From positions 1 through 35,432 of the forward strand of contig JAPPHK010000072.1 in assembly GCA_028820795.1 (NCBI GenBank): a stretch of DNA of 35,432 nucleotides, written 5' to 3'. The translations under genes were made by a program, and so were the position numbers. The stretch is from Nitrospinota bacterium. GTDB lineage: Bacteria; UBA8248. This document shows positions 8,088-17,539 of the stretch, piece after piece; the first letter of the stretch is position 1, and every line of letters begins with the position of its first letter. The notes under the pieces were generated by a model that was given only the letters and a program-made list of their open reading frames with translations, had not been told where the DNA came from and did not search any database.

Positions 8088-9335
8088 CTATCTGCCTGCA
8101 GCCGCCTCGGCCACACGAGGGGAATACACGAGATCATCCACCTGCGGCGGGTCTTCGAGGAAGCCTGCCGCCTTGAGCGTTAAGACATCATTCGTGCCGT
8201 CTGAATGCAGAAAACTCAAGGCATCACGCATGAGTTTCTCGATAGGGTTTTTCCGCATATACCCCGCCGCCCCCCAAAATTCCATCGCCTCCTGGCAAAC
8301 CTGTACGGCGGACTCGGATGCGAATACCTTGCTCAGCATCGCATTTTTTCGGTCCATCTCCTCGAGTTGGGTAGACCACGCCGTACGCCACAAATAAGAT
8401 CGAGAGGCTTCGATTTTCATCGCCATCCGCGCCAGTCTGATTTGCTGAAGCTGATGACCGAGCAAAGGCACGCTGCCCTGGATTCTGGCATGCCCATATT
8501 GCAAAGAGAGATCATACGCGCGTTGCGCGACTCCCAGGACAGTGGCGCCCGCCTGGATGTTGCTCCCGTGTCTGATGAACAGATTCGCCAGCGCCGGCAA
8601 GGCCTGGCCCACTTCCCCGATTTGGTCTTCTTCAGGAACTTCCACATCATGAAACTCCAGCGTGCCGTTCTGAACACACCGCTGGCCAAGTTTGTCCCAC
8701 ACTTCCGTGACTTCAAAACCCTTGGCGTCAGAGGGAACCAAAAAGGCCGTGAGACTGTTCATCATGGGATTGTCTTTATCCGTGCGGGCGGCGATCTGGT
8801 AGACCTTGGCGAGACCTCCATTGGAGATATACCGTTTGGTGCCGTTCAACACCCAGCGGTCTCCTTTTTTTTCCGCATACGTCTGTATTCCGGCGCCGGG
8901 CTGCTGATTCGGCCAGACGTTGTCGCTGCCCGCCATGGGTTCCGTCCAAGCCGTTGCCAGAATGCACTCATCATCATCCATGATTTTGGGGAGCCATCGA
9001 TTTTTCTGCTCATCGTTCGCCATGTTGGCAATCGACGTCATGATCTTCCACGTCTGATCAAAGGCGACGGCGAGTCCCAAATCCCCATATGCCAGCGTCT
9101 CACCCACGATGGCGCAAGAAAGCACGTCGGCGCCTTCGCCTCCATATTCTCTCGGGACAGTAAGCGTCCTGAGGCCGCGCTTCGAGCCTTCTCTGATGAC
9201 TTCCCAGTTAAAGGATTCTTCGGGGTCCTGGATGCGGTCCGCGACCTCCGCAGCGGGGATCATGACTTCGGTGGCGAATCTTTTTGCAATATCTCTGAGT
9301 TCCATTTGCCGGGGGGTGAGCTGGAAATCGACCAT
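8088..9335 (-). CDS. Acyl-CoA dehydrogenase family protein
   Basis: ATAWTEPMAGSDN, WVLNGTKRYISNGGLA, GAAGYMRKNPIEKLMRDALSFLHSDGTND; SD GGAGG upstream. Confidence 0.92.
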   Translation of the reverse strand: MVDFQLTPRQMELRDIAKRFATEVMIPAAEVADRIQDPEESFNWEVIREGSKRGLRTLTVPREYGGEGADVLSCAIVGETLAYGDLGLAVAFDQTWKIMTSIANMANDEQKNRWLPKIMDDDECILATAWTEPMAGSDNVWPNQQPGAGIQTYAEKKGDRWVLNGTKRYISNGGLAKVYQIAARTDKDNPMMNSLTAFLVPSDAKGFEVTEVWDKLGQRCVQNGTLEFHDVEVPEEDQIGEVGQALPALANLFIRHGSNIQAGATVLGVAQRAYDLSLQYGHARIQGSVPLLGHQLQQIRLARMAMKIEASRSYLWRTAWSTQLEEMDRKNAMLSKVFASESAVQVCQEAMEFWGAAGYMRKNPIEKLMRDALSFLHSDGTNDVLTLKAAGFLEDPPQVDDLVYSPRVAEAAAGR

Positions 9336-9461
9336 CTGCTATATCCTCCAAGAGAAATCGTCATGGCGATTCAAGCGCGATGAAATTACTGCGAACCATC
9401 ATGCCGAGAAAGTTCCGCTGTTGCTCCTCCGTTTTTCCAGTTATCGGGATATGAGCGTATT

Positions 9462-9860
9462 CTAATGGGCTGAGGGATTCTCGCACAACTCGATGCGTAT
9501 GTTCCCCGGTCCCCTGACGTAGGCGATCATCCGCCCACCAATGCCGCGGCGCACGGGCTCCACCATAATTTCCGCCCCTTTTTCTCTCAGCCACTCAACT
9601 GCAGCTTCCACATCCGGAACGCCAAACCCAAAATGGTCCAATCCCTGAACCAGTTCCGGCCCTACGGAATCGGGCGTCTCTTCCGGCCGGATGCCACGAG
9701 CGAATATCATCAAGCGCCCGACCCGAATCGCCGCATTGGGCGAGCCCTTGAAGTCTTCGTCGTAGCGGATAATTTCAGCGTCGAATACATTCTGAAAATA
9801 CTCGGCAAACGCCTTCACGTCCGCACAAACGTAGTGAATATGATCGAAACCGAATTCCAT
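9462..9860 (-). CDS. VOC/glyoxalase family protein
   Basis: 132 aa; FDHIHYVCADVKAFAEYFQNVF...GLDHFGFGVPDVEAAVEWLREKGAEI...RIELCE. Confidence 0.85.
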   Translation of the reverse strand: MEFGFDHIHYVCADVKAFAEYFQNVFDAEIIRYDEDFKGSPNAAIRVGRLMIFARGIRPEETPDSVGPELVQGLDHFGFGVPDVEAAVEWLREKGAEIMVEPVRRGIGGRMIAYVRGPGNIRIELCENPSAH

Positions 9861-9880
9861 GACACTCCTCGAGTTTGAGA

Positions 9881-11590
9881 TTACGGCGTAATGATGATCG
9901 GTGAATCCTCGGGACCGGCGTCTCCCGAAACGCCCCCCTCCCCCGCTTCCTCTTCCCGCGCTTCTCCTTCATTCTCCAGAGATTCGTTGACCTCGTGGAA
10001 AATCCTGTCCAGCGTCATATGGATGGAGTACCGAACCATTTCGACGAATAACGGCGCGGGTTCATCCACAACCGCCCGCATCTCATCCGCCAGCGTCACG
10101 CATTCACGGGCCATCGCCTCATCACCCGCTCGATGGAATATGTACCCGTTGTCCTCCAGTTGCCCCGCAATGCGCTCGCGCAACGCCGCATCCTGAAAAA
10201 GTTCTTTCGCGCCGTTTTCCACTATCTGCTGGAGACGCTCTTCTCTCTGCCTGTCGTCCAGCGCCACCCGACTTTCCATCGATTCCAAAAATTCCTGAAA
10301 ATACGGCGCCACGCGCTCAACGTCCATCGCCCAACCCCAAAACGGCCGGTGGGAGAACATCGTGCGCACTTCCATTCTATTCTCGCCTTCCGTTAGAGAA
10401 TTCGCCAAGGCGCGGACGGGGTGCAGACCTTCCAGGGGATACGCGTCGGCCTCCGACAAGGGATCGAGCATGAGTTTCGCATGCGTAAACCCGCGCGGCA
10501 GCGGCGTTTCCGCCTCTTCGTTTTCGCGTTGGCCACGTTCAAGAAGCCAAAGGGCATACCCGGCGGGCACCTCATACGAAGCCAGAGTGGGGAGTTCCGC
10601 AATACGGCGGAAAACATCGCGCAATTCCTTCGCGCTCATTTCCGCATCGGTGAAATCGACGATTCCCCGTGCCCGATCCAGCCGAGCTTGCACCAGATAC
10701 CTCCCCCGGGGAACCCGGGAACGGGCAAGCCACAACAGCATCTGTCCGCGTCCATCCACGGCGCTCGCCACCGCATGGACGAAATCGGGGTAACCGGCCC
10801 GCTGGGCAGTGCGAACGCCCGTATCGGGCAATTTTTCAATTTCCACGCCTTTGTTTTTCAAACGAAACAAAGCTTTGCGAATTCGCGACGACGTATCTTT
10901 GTCTTTGATGGATTCCGAGAGTTTTTGAAGCGCAACCGCGGCATCCTGCGTAGCCGTCTCCGCCAGGAATTGAATGAAACATGCGGGCGGCACTGATCCT
11001 TCTCGAACCATCGCTTCAGCCAGTATGAGCGATTTTTTTTCGGGAACTTCATCCATATTCTCCAAGCCGTCACGCAACACCACTTCCTGCAAAAAAGAAG
11101 GCAGGTTATTCAATGACGATACGATGGACTTCGCGGAATCAACTGTGAGAAGACTATCTCCTTTGAGTTGCTCGGAAATGTCCCGGGCCTGACTTAAATT
11201 TTCCCCATCGAAACCAGTGGGCAATTCTACTTCCGCATCCAACGCCCGAAGAGTCTCGAAGATCGCAGTGAGTCCCGGTATCGACCAACGCATCGTCCGA
11301 ATGAGAGAAACAAGCTTTTGAACGACAGACGCATCTCCAAGCTCACGTAGAGCGAGGAGCGTGGGAATACGTCCCTCAGGTGTAGTGGAAGATAAATGGT
11401 TCAACACACCCGCGACCCCGGCCTCTCCCATCTCTCTGATTTCATCAAGAAGAGGCGCAGGCGCCATGGCGCCCGGCGGAGCCGGCATCGTAAACGACGC
11501 TTCAAGACCAGCCGCTACGGCGGCGGCCCGATCTAAATCTTCTTTTGAAAAAGTTTTTTTCGAGGCTTTTATCCTCGATTTCTTTGCCAA
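9881..11590 (-). CDS. Large hypothetical protein with HEAT-like N-terminal repeats
   Basis: 569 aa; TTG start with AGGAG upstream; alpha-helical repeats (EGRIPTLLALRELGDASVVQKLVSLIRTM); acidic C-terminal tail. Confidence 0.65.
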   Translation of the reverse strand: MAKKSRIKASKKTFSKEDLDRAAAVAAGLEASFTMPAPPGAMAPAPLLDEIREMGEAGVAGVLNHLSSTTPEGRIPTLLALRELGDASVVQKLVSLIRTMRWSIPGLTAIFETLRALDAEVELPTGFDGENLSQARDISEQLKGDSLLTVDSAKSIVSSLNNLPSFLQEVVLRDGLENMDEVPEKKSLILAEAMVREGSVPPACFIQFLAETATQDAAVALQKLSESIKDKDTSSRIRKALFRLKNKGVEIEKLPDTGVRTAQRAGYPDFVHAVASAVDGRGQMLLWLARSRVPRGRYLVQARLDRARGIVDFTDAEMSAKELRDVFRRIAELPTLASYEVPAGYALWLLERGQRENEEAETPLPRGFTHAKLMLDPLSEADAYPLEGLHPVRALANSLTEGENRMEVRTMFSHRPFWGWAMDVERVAPYFQEFLESMESRVALDDRQREERLQQIVENGAKELFQDAALRERIAGQLEDNGYIFHRAGDEAMARECVTLADEMRAVVDEPAPLFVEMVRYSIHMTLDRIFHEVNESLENEGEAREEEAGEGGVSGDAGPEDSPIIITP

Positions 11591-11749
11591 CTCCCATTCT
11601 CCTATGATATCACCTCAAATCTGACATCATCAGGGGGTGCAGCGCGTACTGTCAAGACGATACACTGCCGAGGGTTCCCCTCTTTTCGAATTTAACAATC
11701 ACAACAGATACATGGAAAAATCGTCGATATATTGACCTTGGGAGAGAAT

Positions 11750-12739
11750 GTGAACCTTCGATTTGCCCATTGCGGTGATTTCCATCTCGGATATGACTTC
11801 GGCTACCTTCCGCCTCAAAAGGCTGCCGCGCGTCAAGCCGATCTTCGGGTTGCGTTTTTCCGCACCGTTCGTGAAACACTGAAATGGGACGCACAGGTAT
11901 TCCTTATCTCGGGCGACCTGTTCGACACACCTTATCCAAGTGATCGTGACGTAGAAATCGTCTCAAAGAACCTCTCGCACTTATCCAAAAAAGGGGTGCG
12001 TTGTTTCGCCATACCCGGCAATCATGACCCGATGCACCCAAAATCCGTGTGGAGTCGATCCGAAATTGCAAGATACGCCCATCTTTTCCATGGTGATCTC
12101 GCCGCCGAGTTGGCGCAAGAAAATATCGATGCGCTCAATCTTACGATTGCCGGGATCCCATGGGATAGTAAAGATGCCTTCAGGCCACCTTTAGAAGAAA
12201 TCCTTACGAGGAAACTACATTTGAGCGATAGATCCATCTTGCTTTTTCACGGTTCAGAAGCCGCTCTCGCCTCGGAACATCCTGCATTCAGAGAACATCC
12301 ATTCGAAGCCGATGATTTGAAGCGCCTACCCTTCGGGTACGTCGCCATAGGCCATTACCACAAGCCCATGGACGTCGCCAGGTGGAGCGGCGGCGCAGCA
12401 TGCTACAGTGGGTCACCTGAAGGCTTGCGATTCAGCGATCACAATCTGGGTGAACGCTCCATCGTTTTGGGAGAGTTGGACGAAAGAGGACACTTGGTGC
12501 GACTCGAACGAAAACCCATCAACGCGCGAATCATGAAAACGCTTTCATACTCCGCCGGGGACGGGACCACGGCGGACGACTGGTTTCGGGCCATTGACGA
12601 CATGAGAGATCCGGATACCCTTTTGAGGGTGCGTGTCCCCAAACAAAATGGCACCCAACAAAGGCGGGCGGAAGTTCTCTTGTCCGCGCTATGTAGTGAT
12701 TTTTTCTATCTGGACATCGTTTGGGAATCGCCCTCTTGA
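11750..12739 (+). CDS. Calcineurin-like metallophosphoesterase, SbcD/Mre11-like DNA repair nuclease
   Basis: FAHCGDFHLGYDFG, LISGDLFDTPYPS, AIPGNHDP, LLFHGSEA, AIGHYHKPM. GTG start at 11750 after GGGAGAG; the ORF track starts at a TTG at 11732. Confidence 0.85.
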   Translation: MNLRFAHCGDFHLGYDFGYLPPQKAAARQADLRVAFFRTVRETLKWDAQVFLISGDLFDTPYPSDRDVEIVSKNLSHLSKKGVRCFAIPGNHDPMHPKSVWSRSEIARYAHLFHGDLAAELAQENIDALNLTIAGIPWDSKDAFRPPLEEILTRKLHLSDRSILLFHGSEAALASEHPAFREHPFEADDLKRLPFGYVAIGHYHKPMDVARWSGGAACYSGSPEGLRFSDHNLGERSIVLGELDERGHLVRLERKPINARIMKTLSYSAGDGTTADDWFRAIDDMRDPDTLLRVRVPKQNGTQQRRAEVLLSALCSDFFYLDIVWESPS

Positions 12740-13524
12740 GCAGAGACATATGGTGTGACGTCGCTTTTTCCCACCCAGAAATTCCTACAAGACTCAAAGA
12801 TGCGCATCGGGCGCACGGGAATAATGCGCGTAACATCGTGTGCGTCGTGATAGACATCCTGAGAGCCACGACGAACATCGCCATGATTCTGGAAAATGGA
12901 TGCTCCGCGATATATCCGTGCGCGTCTCCCGAAATGGCGCTTGAACTTGCCCAAATACTGCGCCAGCGGCACGGTGCCGAAAAAATCTTCTTAGGCGGAG
13001 AGCAAGACGGCAAGCCCATTGAGGGATTCGACGGGGGGAATTCCCCACTCGAATACACGCGCCGGAGAATCAGCGGGAAAAGCTTGATACTCTCTACGAG
13101 CAACGGAACCAAAACACTTTCTGCCGTAAAGAGTTGCGGAGAAATCTTCACCGCCGCTTTCGTGAACATCACCGCGACTGCCGAACGGGTTGCGTCTATT
13201 CTTCTTGCAAACCCGAATCAATCACTCTTGATCGCCTGTTCAGGCCGCGAAGGAACCTATTGTGAAGAAGATGCCGTAGGGGCAGGAATACTCTTGGATA
13301 TCTTGCAAAAAAATCTAGAGAAACTGGAATTCTCCGACACTGCTCGCGCGGCGCTGCGCATCGCCCACGGCGCCGAAGAAAACCTGGGGAAAATGCTTTT
13401 TCACAGTTGGTGGGGCAGACACTTGTCGTCTCTCGGGCTCGATGAGGACATTTCTTTCTGCGCTCGAAAAGACATCACGAACACCGTTCCCAGACTGGAG
13501 GACGGGATAATTAAGAGTACTTAA
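12736..13524 (+). CDS. comB: 2-phosphosulfolactate phosphatase family protein (ComB-like)
   Basis: VVIDILRATTNIAMILENGC, LGGEQDGKPIEGFDGGNSPLEY, STSNGTKTL, CSGREGTYCEEDAVGAG. TTG at 12736 (or 12721) overlaps the upstream stop. Confidence 0.8.
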   Translation: MSRDIWCDVAFSHPEIPTRLKDAHRAHGNNARNIVCVVIDILRATTNIAMILENGCSAIYPCASPEMALELAQILRQRHGAEKIFLGGEQDGKPIEGFDGGNSPLEYTRRRISGKSLILSTSNGTKTLSAVKSCGEIFTAAFVNITATAERVASILLANPNQSLLIACSGREGTYCEEDAVGAGILLDILQKNLEKLEFSDTARAALRIAHGAEENLGKMLFHSWWGRHLSSLGLDEDISFCARKDITNTVPRLEDGIIKST

Positions 13525-14333
13525 GATTCTGGTTCCTTCGCCAAGACGTTTTCAACCACATCTAGTGACCCCGGAGAATTCACCCCGGGTTTCATATAGA
13601 TAAAGAATTCCCGGTTTCCTTTCGCGCCCGTAATCGCGCTCCGGGAAATACCGTGGGGAGTTAATTTCATCCGAAGCGTTTCATCCCAGATGCGGAGGAG
13701 CACTTCACGATGAAGTTCAGGTTCCCGGACTATGCCTCCCTTCCCGACACGTCCCTTCCCCACCTCGAACTGTGGTTTGATGAGAGCGATTATCTCTCCA
13801 TCATCGTCGAGCAAGTCTTGAACCGGTCCGAGCACCTTCAAGACAGAGATGAAAGAAACGTCGACGACACATAAGCTCGGCCTTTCCTCCCCCGCCAGCG
13901 TTTGAAAAATTTCGGGCGTCAGATGCCTGGCGTTCACACCCTCCAGAAGAGTGATCCTTGAATCATTCCTCAGTTTCCAGTCAATCAAACCCTTGCCCAC
14001 GTCCACCGACGCAACACGACGCGCCCCACGGGTGAGCAGCACATCGGTAAACCCGCCTGTCGATGCGCCGATATCCAAGCAGTATTTATCCAGTGGAACA
14101 ACACCAAAATCATCCAGCGCCCTTTCGAGCTTAAGCCCCCCCCGGCTCACATAGGGACGAGAAATTTCTCTGAGGGTGATTGTTGCGTCTTCAGGAAATG
14201 AAAAACCCGCCTTCGTGGCGGGTTTGCCGTCTACACTCACGAGTCCGGCTAAAATCAGGCTGCGCGCACGCTCCCGGCTTGGGGCCAGCGCACGTTCTAC
14301 GAGTAATTTATCGAGCCTCTGTTTTCTTGCCAT
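13521..14333 (-). CDS. tlyA: TlyA-family rRNA methyltransferase (S4 + FtsJ domains)
   Basis: ARKQRLDKLLVERALAPSRERARSLILAGLVSVDG (S4 domain), YVSRGGLKLERAL, LDIGASTGGFTDVLL, ALIKPQFEVGKG. Confidence 0.92.
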   Translation of the reverse strand: MARKQRLDKLLVERALAPSRERARSLILAGLVSVDGKPATKAGFSFPEDATITLREISRPYVSRGGLKLERALDDFGVVPLDKYCLDIGASTGGFTDVLLTRGARRVASVDVGKGLIDWKLRNDSRITLLEGVNARHLTPEIFQTLAGEERPSLCVVDVSFISVLKVLGPVQDLLDDDGEIIALIKPQFEVGKGRVGKGGIVREPELHREVLLRIWDETLRMKLTPHGISRSAITGAKGNREFFIYMKPGVNSPGSLDVVENVLAKEPES

Positions 14334-16245
14334 GCGCCGCCAGGTTGGCAGAATCAGCCTCGTCATTCATCAGATCGCGAGCCGCCTGGGTAATGTCGCC
14401 CGGTGTGAGCCCACAATCCTCGCGCTGGAGTTGAGGCGCGCCGTGCTCGATGAACCGATCGGGAATACCCAAAACCGTGGTGGAAACGTCCTGGATGCCT
14501 TGTGCCGCCAAAAGTTCCAAAACGCCGGCGCCCACCCCACCGATGCGCGTCCCCTCTTCAATCGTCACGACGTGCTTGCACCGCCTCGCAAGCTCTAGAA
14601 TTTTCTCTTCATCCATCGGTTTCACAAAGCGGAGGTTCAAAACCGACGCCTGTATCCCGAGTTCTTCCAATTGCGCGGCAGACTCCATAGCGAGCCCCAC
14701 CATTGGACCCAAGGCGATGAGAGCGACGTCATCGCCATCGCGAAGCAGTTCCGCCTCTCCGATGGGAATCGTTTCGATTTCCTCGTCCATCGGCACTCCC
14801 TCACCGGCGCCACGCGCGAAACGCACCGCCGCCGGCCCGGGATGCTCAATCGCGGTCAAGACCATTTTCTGAAGTTCATTTTCGTCTTTGGGCGACATGA
14901 TGATCATGTTCGGCAGACACCGGAGATAGGCCAGGTCATAGGCCCCCTGGTGAGTGGGGCCATCATCGCCCACGAGACCCGACCGGTCCAGGGCAAAGGT
15001 GACGGGCACATTCGTGAGGCAGACATCGTGAATAATTTGATCGTATGCCCGCTGCAAGAACGTGCTGTAAATAGCGGCGACCGGCTTCATTCCCTCGAGC
15101 GCCAGTCCCGCAGCGAAAGTCACCGCGTGCTGTTCACACATGCCTACGTCAAAACAGCGGTCCGGCAACACTTTTTGATAGTTGACGAGCGCAGTACCCT
15201 CGAGCATGGCCGCAGATATGGCAACTATCTTTTCATCCTTTTGGCTGAGCTTGATCATGGTATCGGTGAAAACTTTCGAATAGCCGGGAGGCCCGGGCGC
15301 TTTCTTGTGGAATTCACCGGATTCGGGATCGAATTTCGTCACGCCGTGGTAGGTGATGGGCTCCGCCTCGCTATAGGGGTACCCATAACCCTTACGGGTA
15401 ACGACGTGAACCAGATTGGGGCCATCCAGGTTTTTCACGTTTCTGAGCGTGGGAATCAGCAAATCGAGCCTGTGTCCATCCACCGGACCGATGTATCGAA
15501 AACCCAGTTCCTCGAACAAAATACCCGGCACGATGATATTTTTCAGAGACTCCTCCACCCTGTCCATGAGGGTGACGGCATGACTGCCCACCACGGGGAG
15601 GTGGCTGAGTATTTTCTGGACTTCTCCACGCACCTTGCGGACCCGGTTCGACCATTCGCCCGTCATGATTCGCGCCAGGTATGAGCACATCGCGCCCACG
15701 TTATGAGAAATCCCCATCTTATTGTCATTGAGGATGACGGTGAGGTTCCGCTTCGCATCGCCGGCATTGTTGAGCCCTTCCATCGCCATGCCGGCGGTCA
15801 AGCTGCCATCTCCGATAATGGCGACAACCTGGAAGTCCTCGCCCGAGAGGTCTCGCGCCGTTGCCATACCCAGCGCCGCCGATATGGACGTGCCTCCATG
15901 CGCCACGTTCAGATGGTCGTATTCACTCTCGCGCCTGTCCGGGAAACCGGCGACTCCTTCCCACTGCCTCAGCGTATGGAACCGATCCCGGCGTCCCGTG
16001 AGTATCTTGTGCGTGTAGGCCTGATGACCGACATCCCAGATCAACTTATCCTTCGGCGTATCGTAGAGATAGTGAAGCGCTACGACGAGTTCCGCAGCTC
16101 CCAGGGAAGCGCCAAGATGCCCACCCGTGTTGGACGTTACCTGGATGACCATATCGCGGAGTTCATCCACGACCTGGGGAAGCTCCTCTTCCGGCAGGAG
16201 CCTTAAATCTGACGGGCTATCAATACGCTCGAGCAATTCACCCAT
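14308..16245 (-). CDS. dxs: 1-deoxy-D-xylulose-5-phosphate synthase
   Basis: 645 aa; TGGHLGASLGAAELVVALHYLYDTPKDKLIWDVGHQAYTHKILTGR, IIGDGSLTAGMAMEGLNNAG, ALDRSGLVGDDGPTHQGAYDLAYL. Confidence 0.97.
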   Translation of the reverse strand: MGELLERIDSPSDLRLLPEEELPQVVDELRDMVIQVTSNTGGHLGASLGAAELVVALHYLYDTPKDKLIWDVGHQAYTHKILTGRRDRFHTLRQWEGVAGFPDRRESEYDHLNVAHGGTSISAALGMATARDLSGEDFQVVAIIGDGSLTAGMAMEGLNNAGDAKRNLTVILNDNKMGISHNVGAMCSYLARIMTGEWSNRVRKVRGEVQKILSHLPVVGSHAVTLMDRVEESLKNIIVPGILFEELGFRYIGPVDGHRLDLLIPTLRNVKNLDGPNLVHVVTRKGYGYPYSEAEPITYHGVTKFDPESGEFHKKAPGPPGYSKVFTDTMIKLSQKDEKIVAISAAMLEGTALVNYQKVLPDRCFDVGMCEQHAVTFAAGLALEGMKPVAAIYSTFLQRAYDQIIHDVCLTNVPVTFALDRSGLVGDDGPTHQGAYDLAYLRCLPNMIIMSPKDENELQKMVLTAIEHPGPAAVRFARGAGEGVPMDEEIETIPIGEAELLRDGDDVALIALGPMVGLAMESAAQLEELGIQASVLNLRFVKPMDEEKILELARRCKHVVTIEEGTRIGGVGAGVLELLAAQGIQDVSTTVLGIPDRFIEHGAPQLQREDCGLTPGDITQAARDLMNDEADSANLAAHGKKTEAR

Positions 16246-16362
16246 ATAGCATATCCCCCACGAGAATCTGTCCGAAAAAGAAACTTACTTCATCATGGGA
16301 ATGACTTTGATCCCGAAATTTCCCTGTCATTCAAAGACTAACTCAACAATGATAGTCAATCG

Positions 16363-17277
16363 TCAGAACCGACGCAAGATAATAAAATGCGCCAAAGATT
16401 CCAATTCAGGCGCTTTATTCGGGAAAATTTCGAGCGCTTGCAACGCTTCCTCGCAAGTGGAGCGCGCGAGCCCTTTCGACGCCTCCATTCCATACAAGGC
16501 GGGATAGGTCGCTTTGTTCAATCCCTCATCCGAACCTACGGGCTTTCCCATGAGGGCCTCATCGCCTTCCACATCCAGAATATCGTCTACAATCTGAAAC
16601 GCCAGTCCGATTTTCTCGCCATAGACATGCAGCGCTTCCATCTGCATTTCATCACCGCCGCCGAGGAGCCCCCCCAGACAAACAGAAACTCTCAAAAGCG
16701 CACCTGTTTTCCTTCTATGGATTTCCTCCAAATGCGCCACGTCACTCACCAGGCCATTGGCCCGAATGTCCAAAAGCTGTCCCCCCACCATGCCGGTAGC
16801 GCCTGCCGCATCGGCGACCATCCGAATCGCTTTCACATGACGCTCAGGTAAAACTTTCGCACCCATTTGCTCATTCGCCATCAACTCGAAGGCCAGGGCC
16901 TGCAACCCGTCACCTGCGAGAATCGCCGCCGCCTCGCCATAAACCTTGTGGTTCGTAGGTACTCCGCGCCTTAAGTCATCATCGTCCATGGCGGGTAAAT
17001 CATCATGAATCAGAGAATAGGAATGAATGCACTCGAGGGCGCATGCAGCAGGCAAAATGAATTCCGGGTTCGCGCCTACGGCTTCACATCCAGCCACACA
17101 AAGCACGGGGCGCAGACGTTTTCCACCAGCGAAAAGGCTGTAACGCATGATCTCGAAAATCTCAGGCGGCTCGGAGGATTTCGGCACGAGGCGATCGAGT
17201 TCTCCTTCCACACGTTTCGCCCAGCCGCTTAAGTAAGCCGCTGCGTCGATACGACCGGGGAGTTCGGTCTCACTCAT
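16363..17277 (-). CDS. ispA: Polyprenyl synthetase (farnesyl/geranylgeranyl diphosphate synthase)
   Basis: GGKRLRPVLC, SLIHDDLPAMDDDDLRRG, FQIVDDILDVEGD. Confidence 0.93.
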   Translation of the reverse strand: MSETELPGRIDAAAYLSGWAKRVEGELDRLVPKSSEPPEIFEIMRYSLFAGGKRLRPVLCVAGCEAVGANPEFILPAACALECIHSYSLIHDDLPAMDDDDLRRGVPTNHKVYGEAAAILAGDGLQALAFELMANEQMGAKVLPERHVKAIRMVADAAGATGMVGGQLLDIRANGLVSDVAHLEEIHRRKTGALLRVSVCLGGLLGGGDEMQMEALHVYGEKIGLAFQIVDDILDVEGDEALMGKPVGSDEGLNKATYPALYGMEASKGLARSTCEEALQALEIFPNKAPELESLAHFIILRRF

Positions 17278-17539
17278 CATCTTCACCATCTTCAAACGGT
17301 TGCAACGACAATGTTTCCTCTGATTCCCCCACGAGTTCTTCCACCTTCTTTTGCGCCGCGTTCAATTGCTCCCGGCTATAGCGGAAGAGCTTCACTCCCT
17401 CTTCATACAGCAAAACGGCCTTTTCCAGGGAAGGCTCGCCCTCTTCGAGTTCTTCCACGATGGCTTCCAGACGCTCCAGCGCCGCCTCGAAACTTTTTGG
17501 TTCCGCATCCGGGTTCGCGGATTCATTTGCAGTACTCAT
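17270..17539 (-). CDS. xseB: Exodeoxyribonuclease VII small subunit
   Basis: KSFEAALERLEAIVEELEEGEPSLEKAVLLYEEGVKLFRYSREQLNAAQKKVEEL; ATGA overlap with xseA. Confidence 0.93.
   Translation of the reverse strand: MSTANESANPDAEPKSFEAALERLEAIVEELEEGEPSLEKAVLLYEEGVKLFRYSREQLNAAQKKVEELVGESEETLSLQPFEDGEDDE

Noticed and set aside
8205-9383. 392-aa plus-strand ORF
   Set aside because: Antisense to the acyl-CoA dehydrogenase; no family features.
13521-14333. Hemolysin toxin
   Set aside because: TlyA-family proteins are S4-FtsJ rRNA methyltransferases; motifs fit the methyltransferase, and the hemolysin name is historical.
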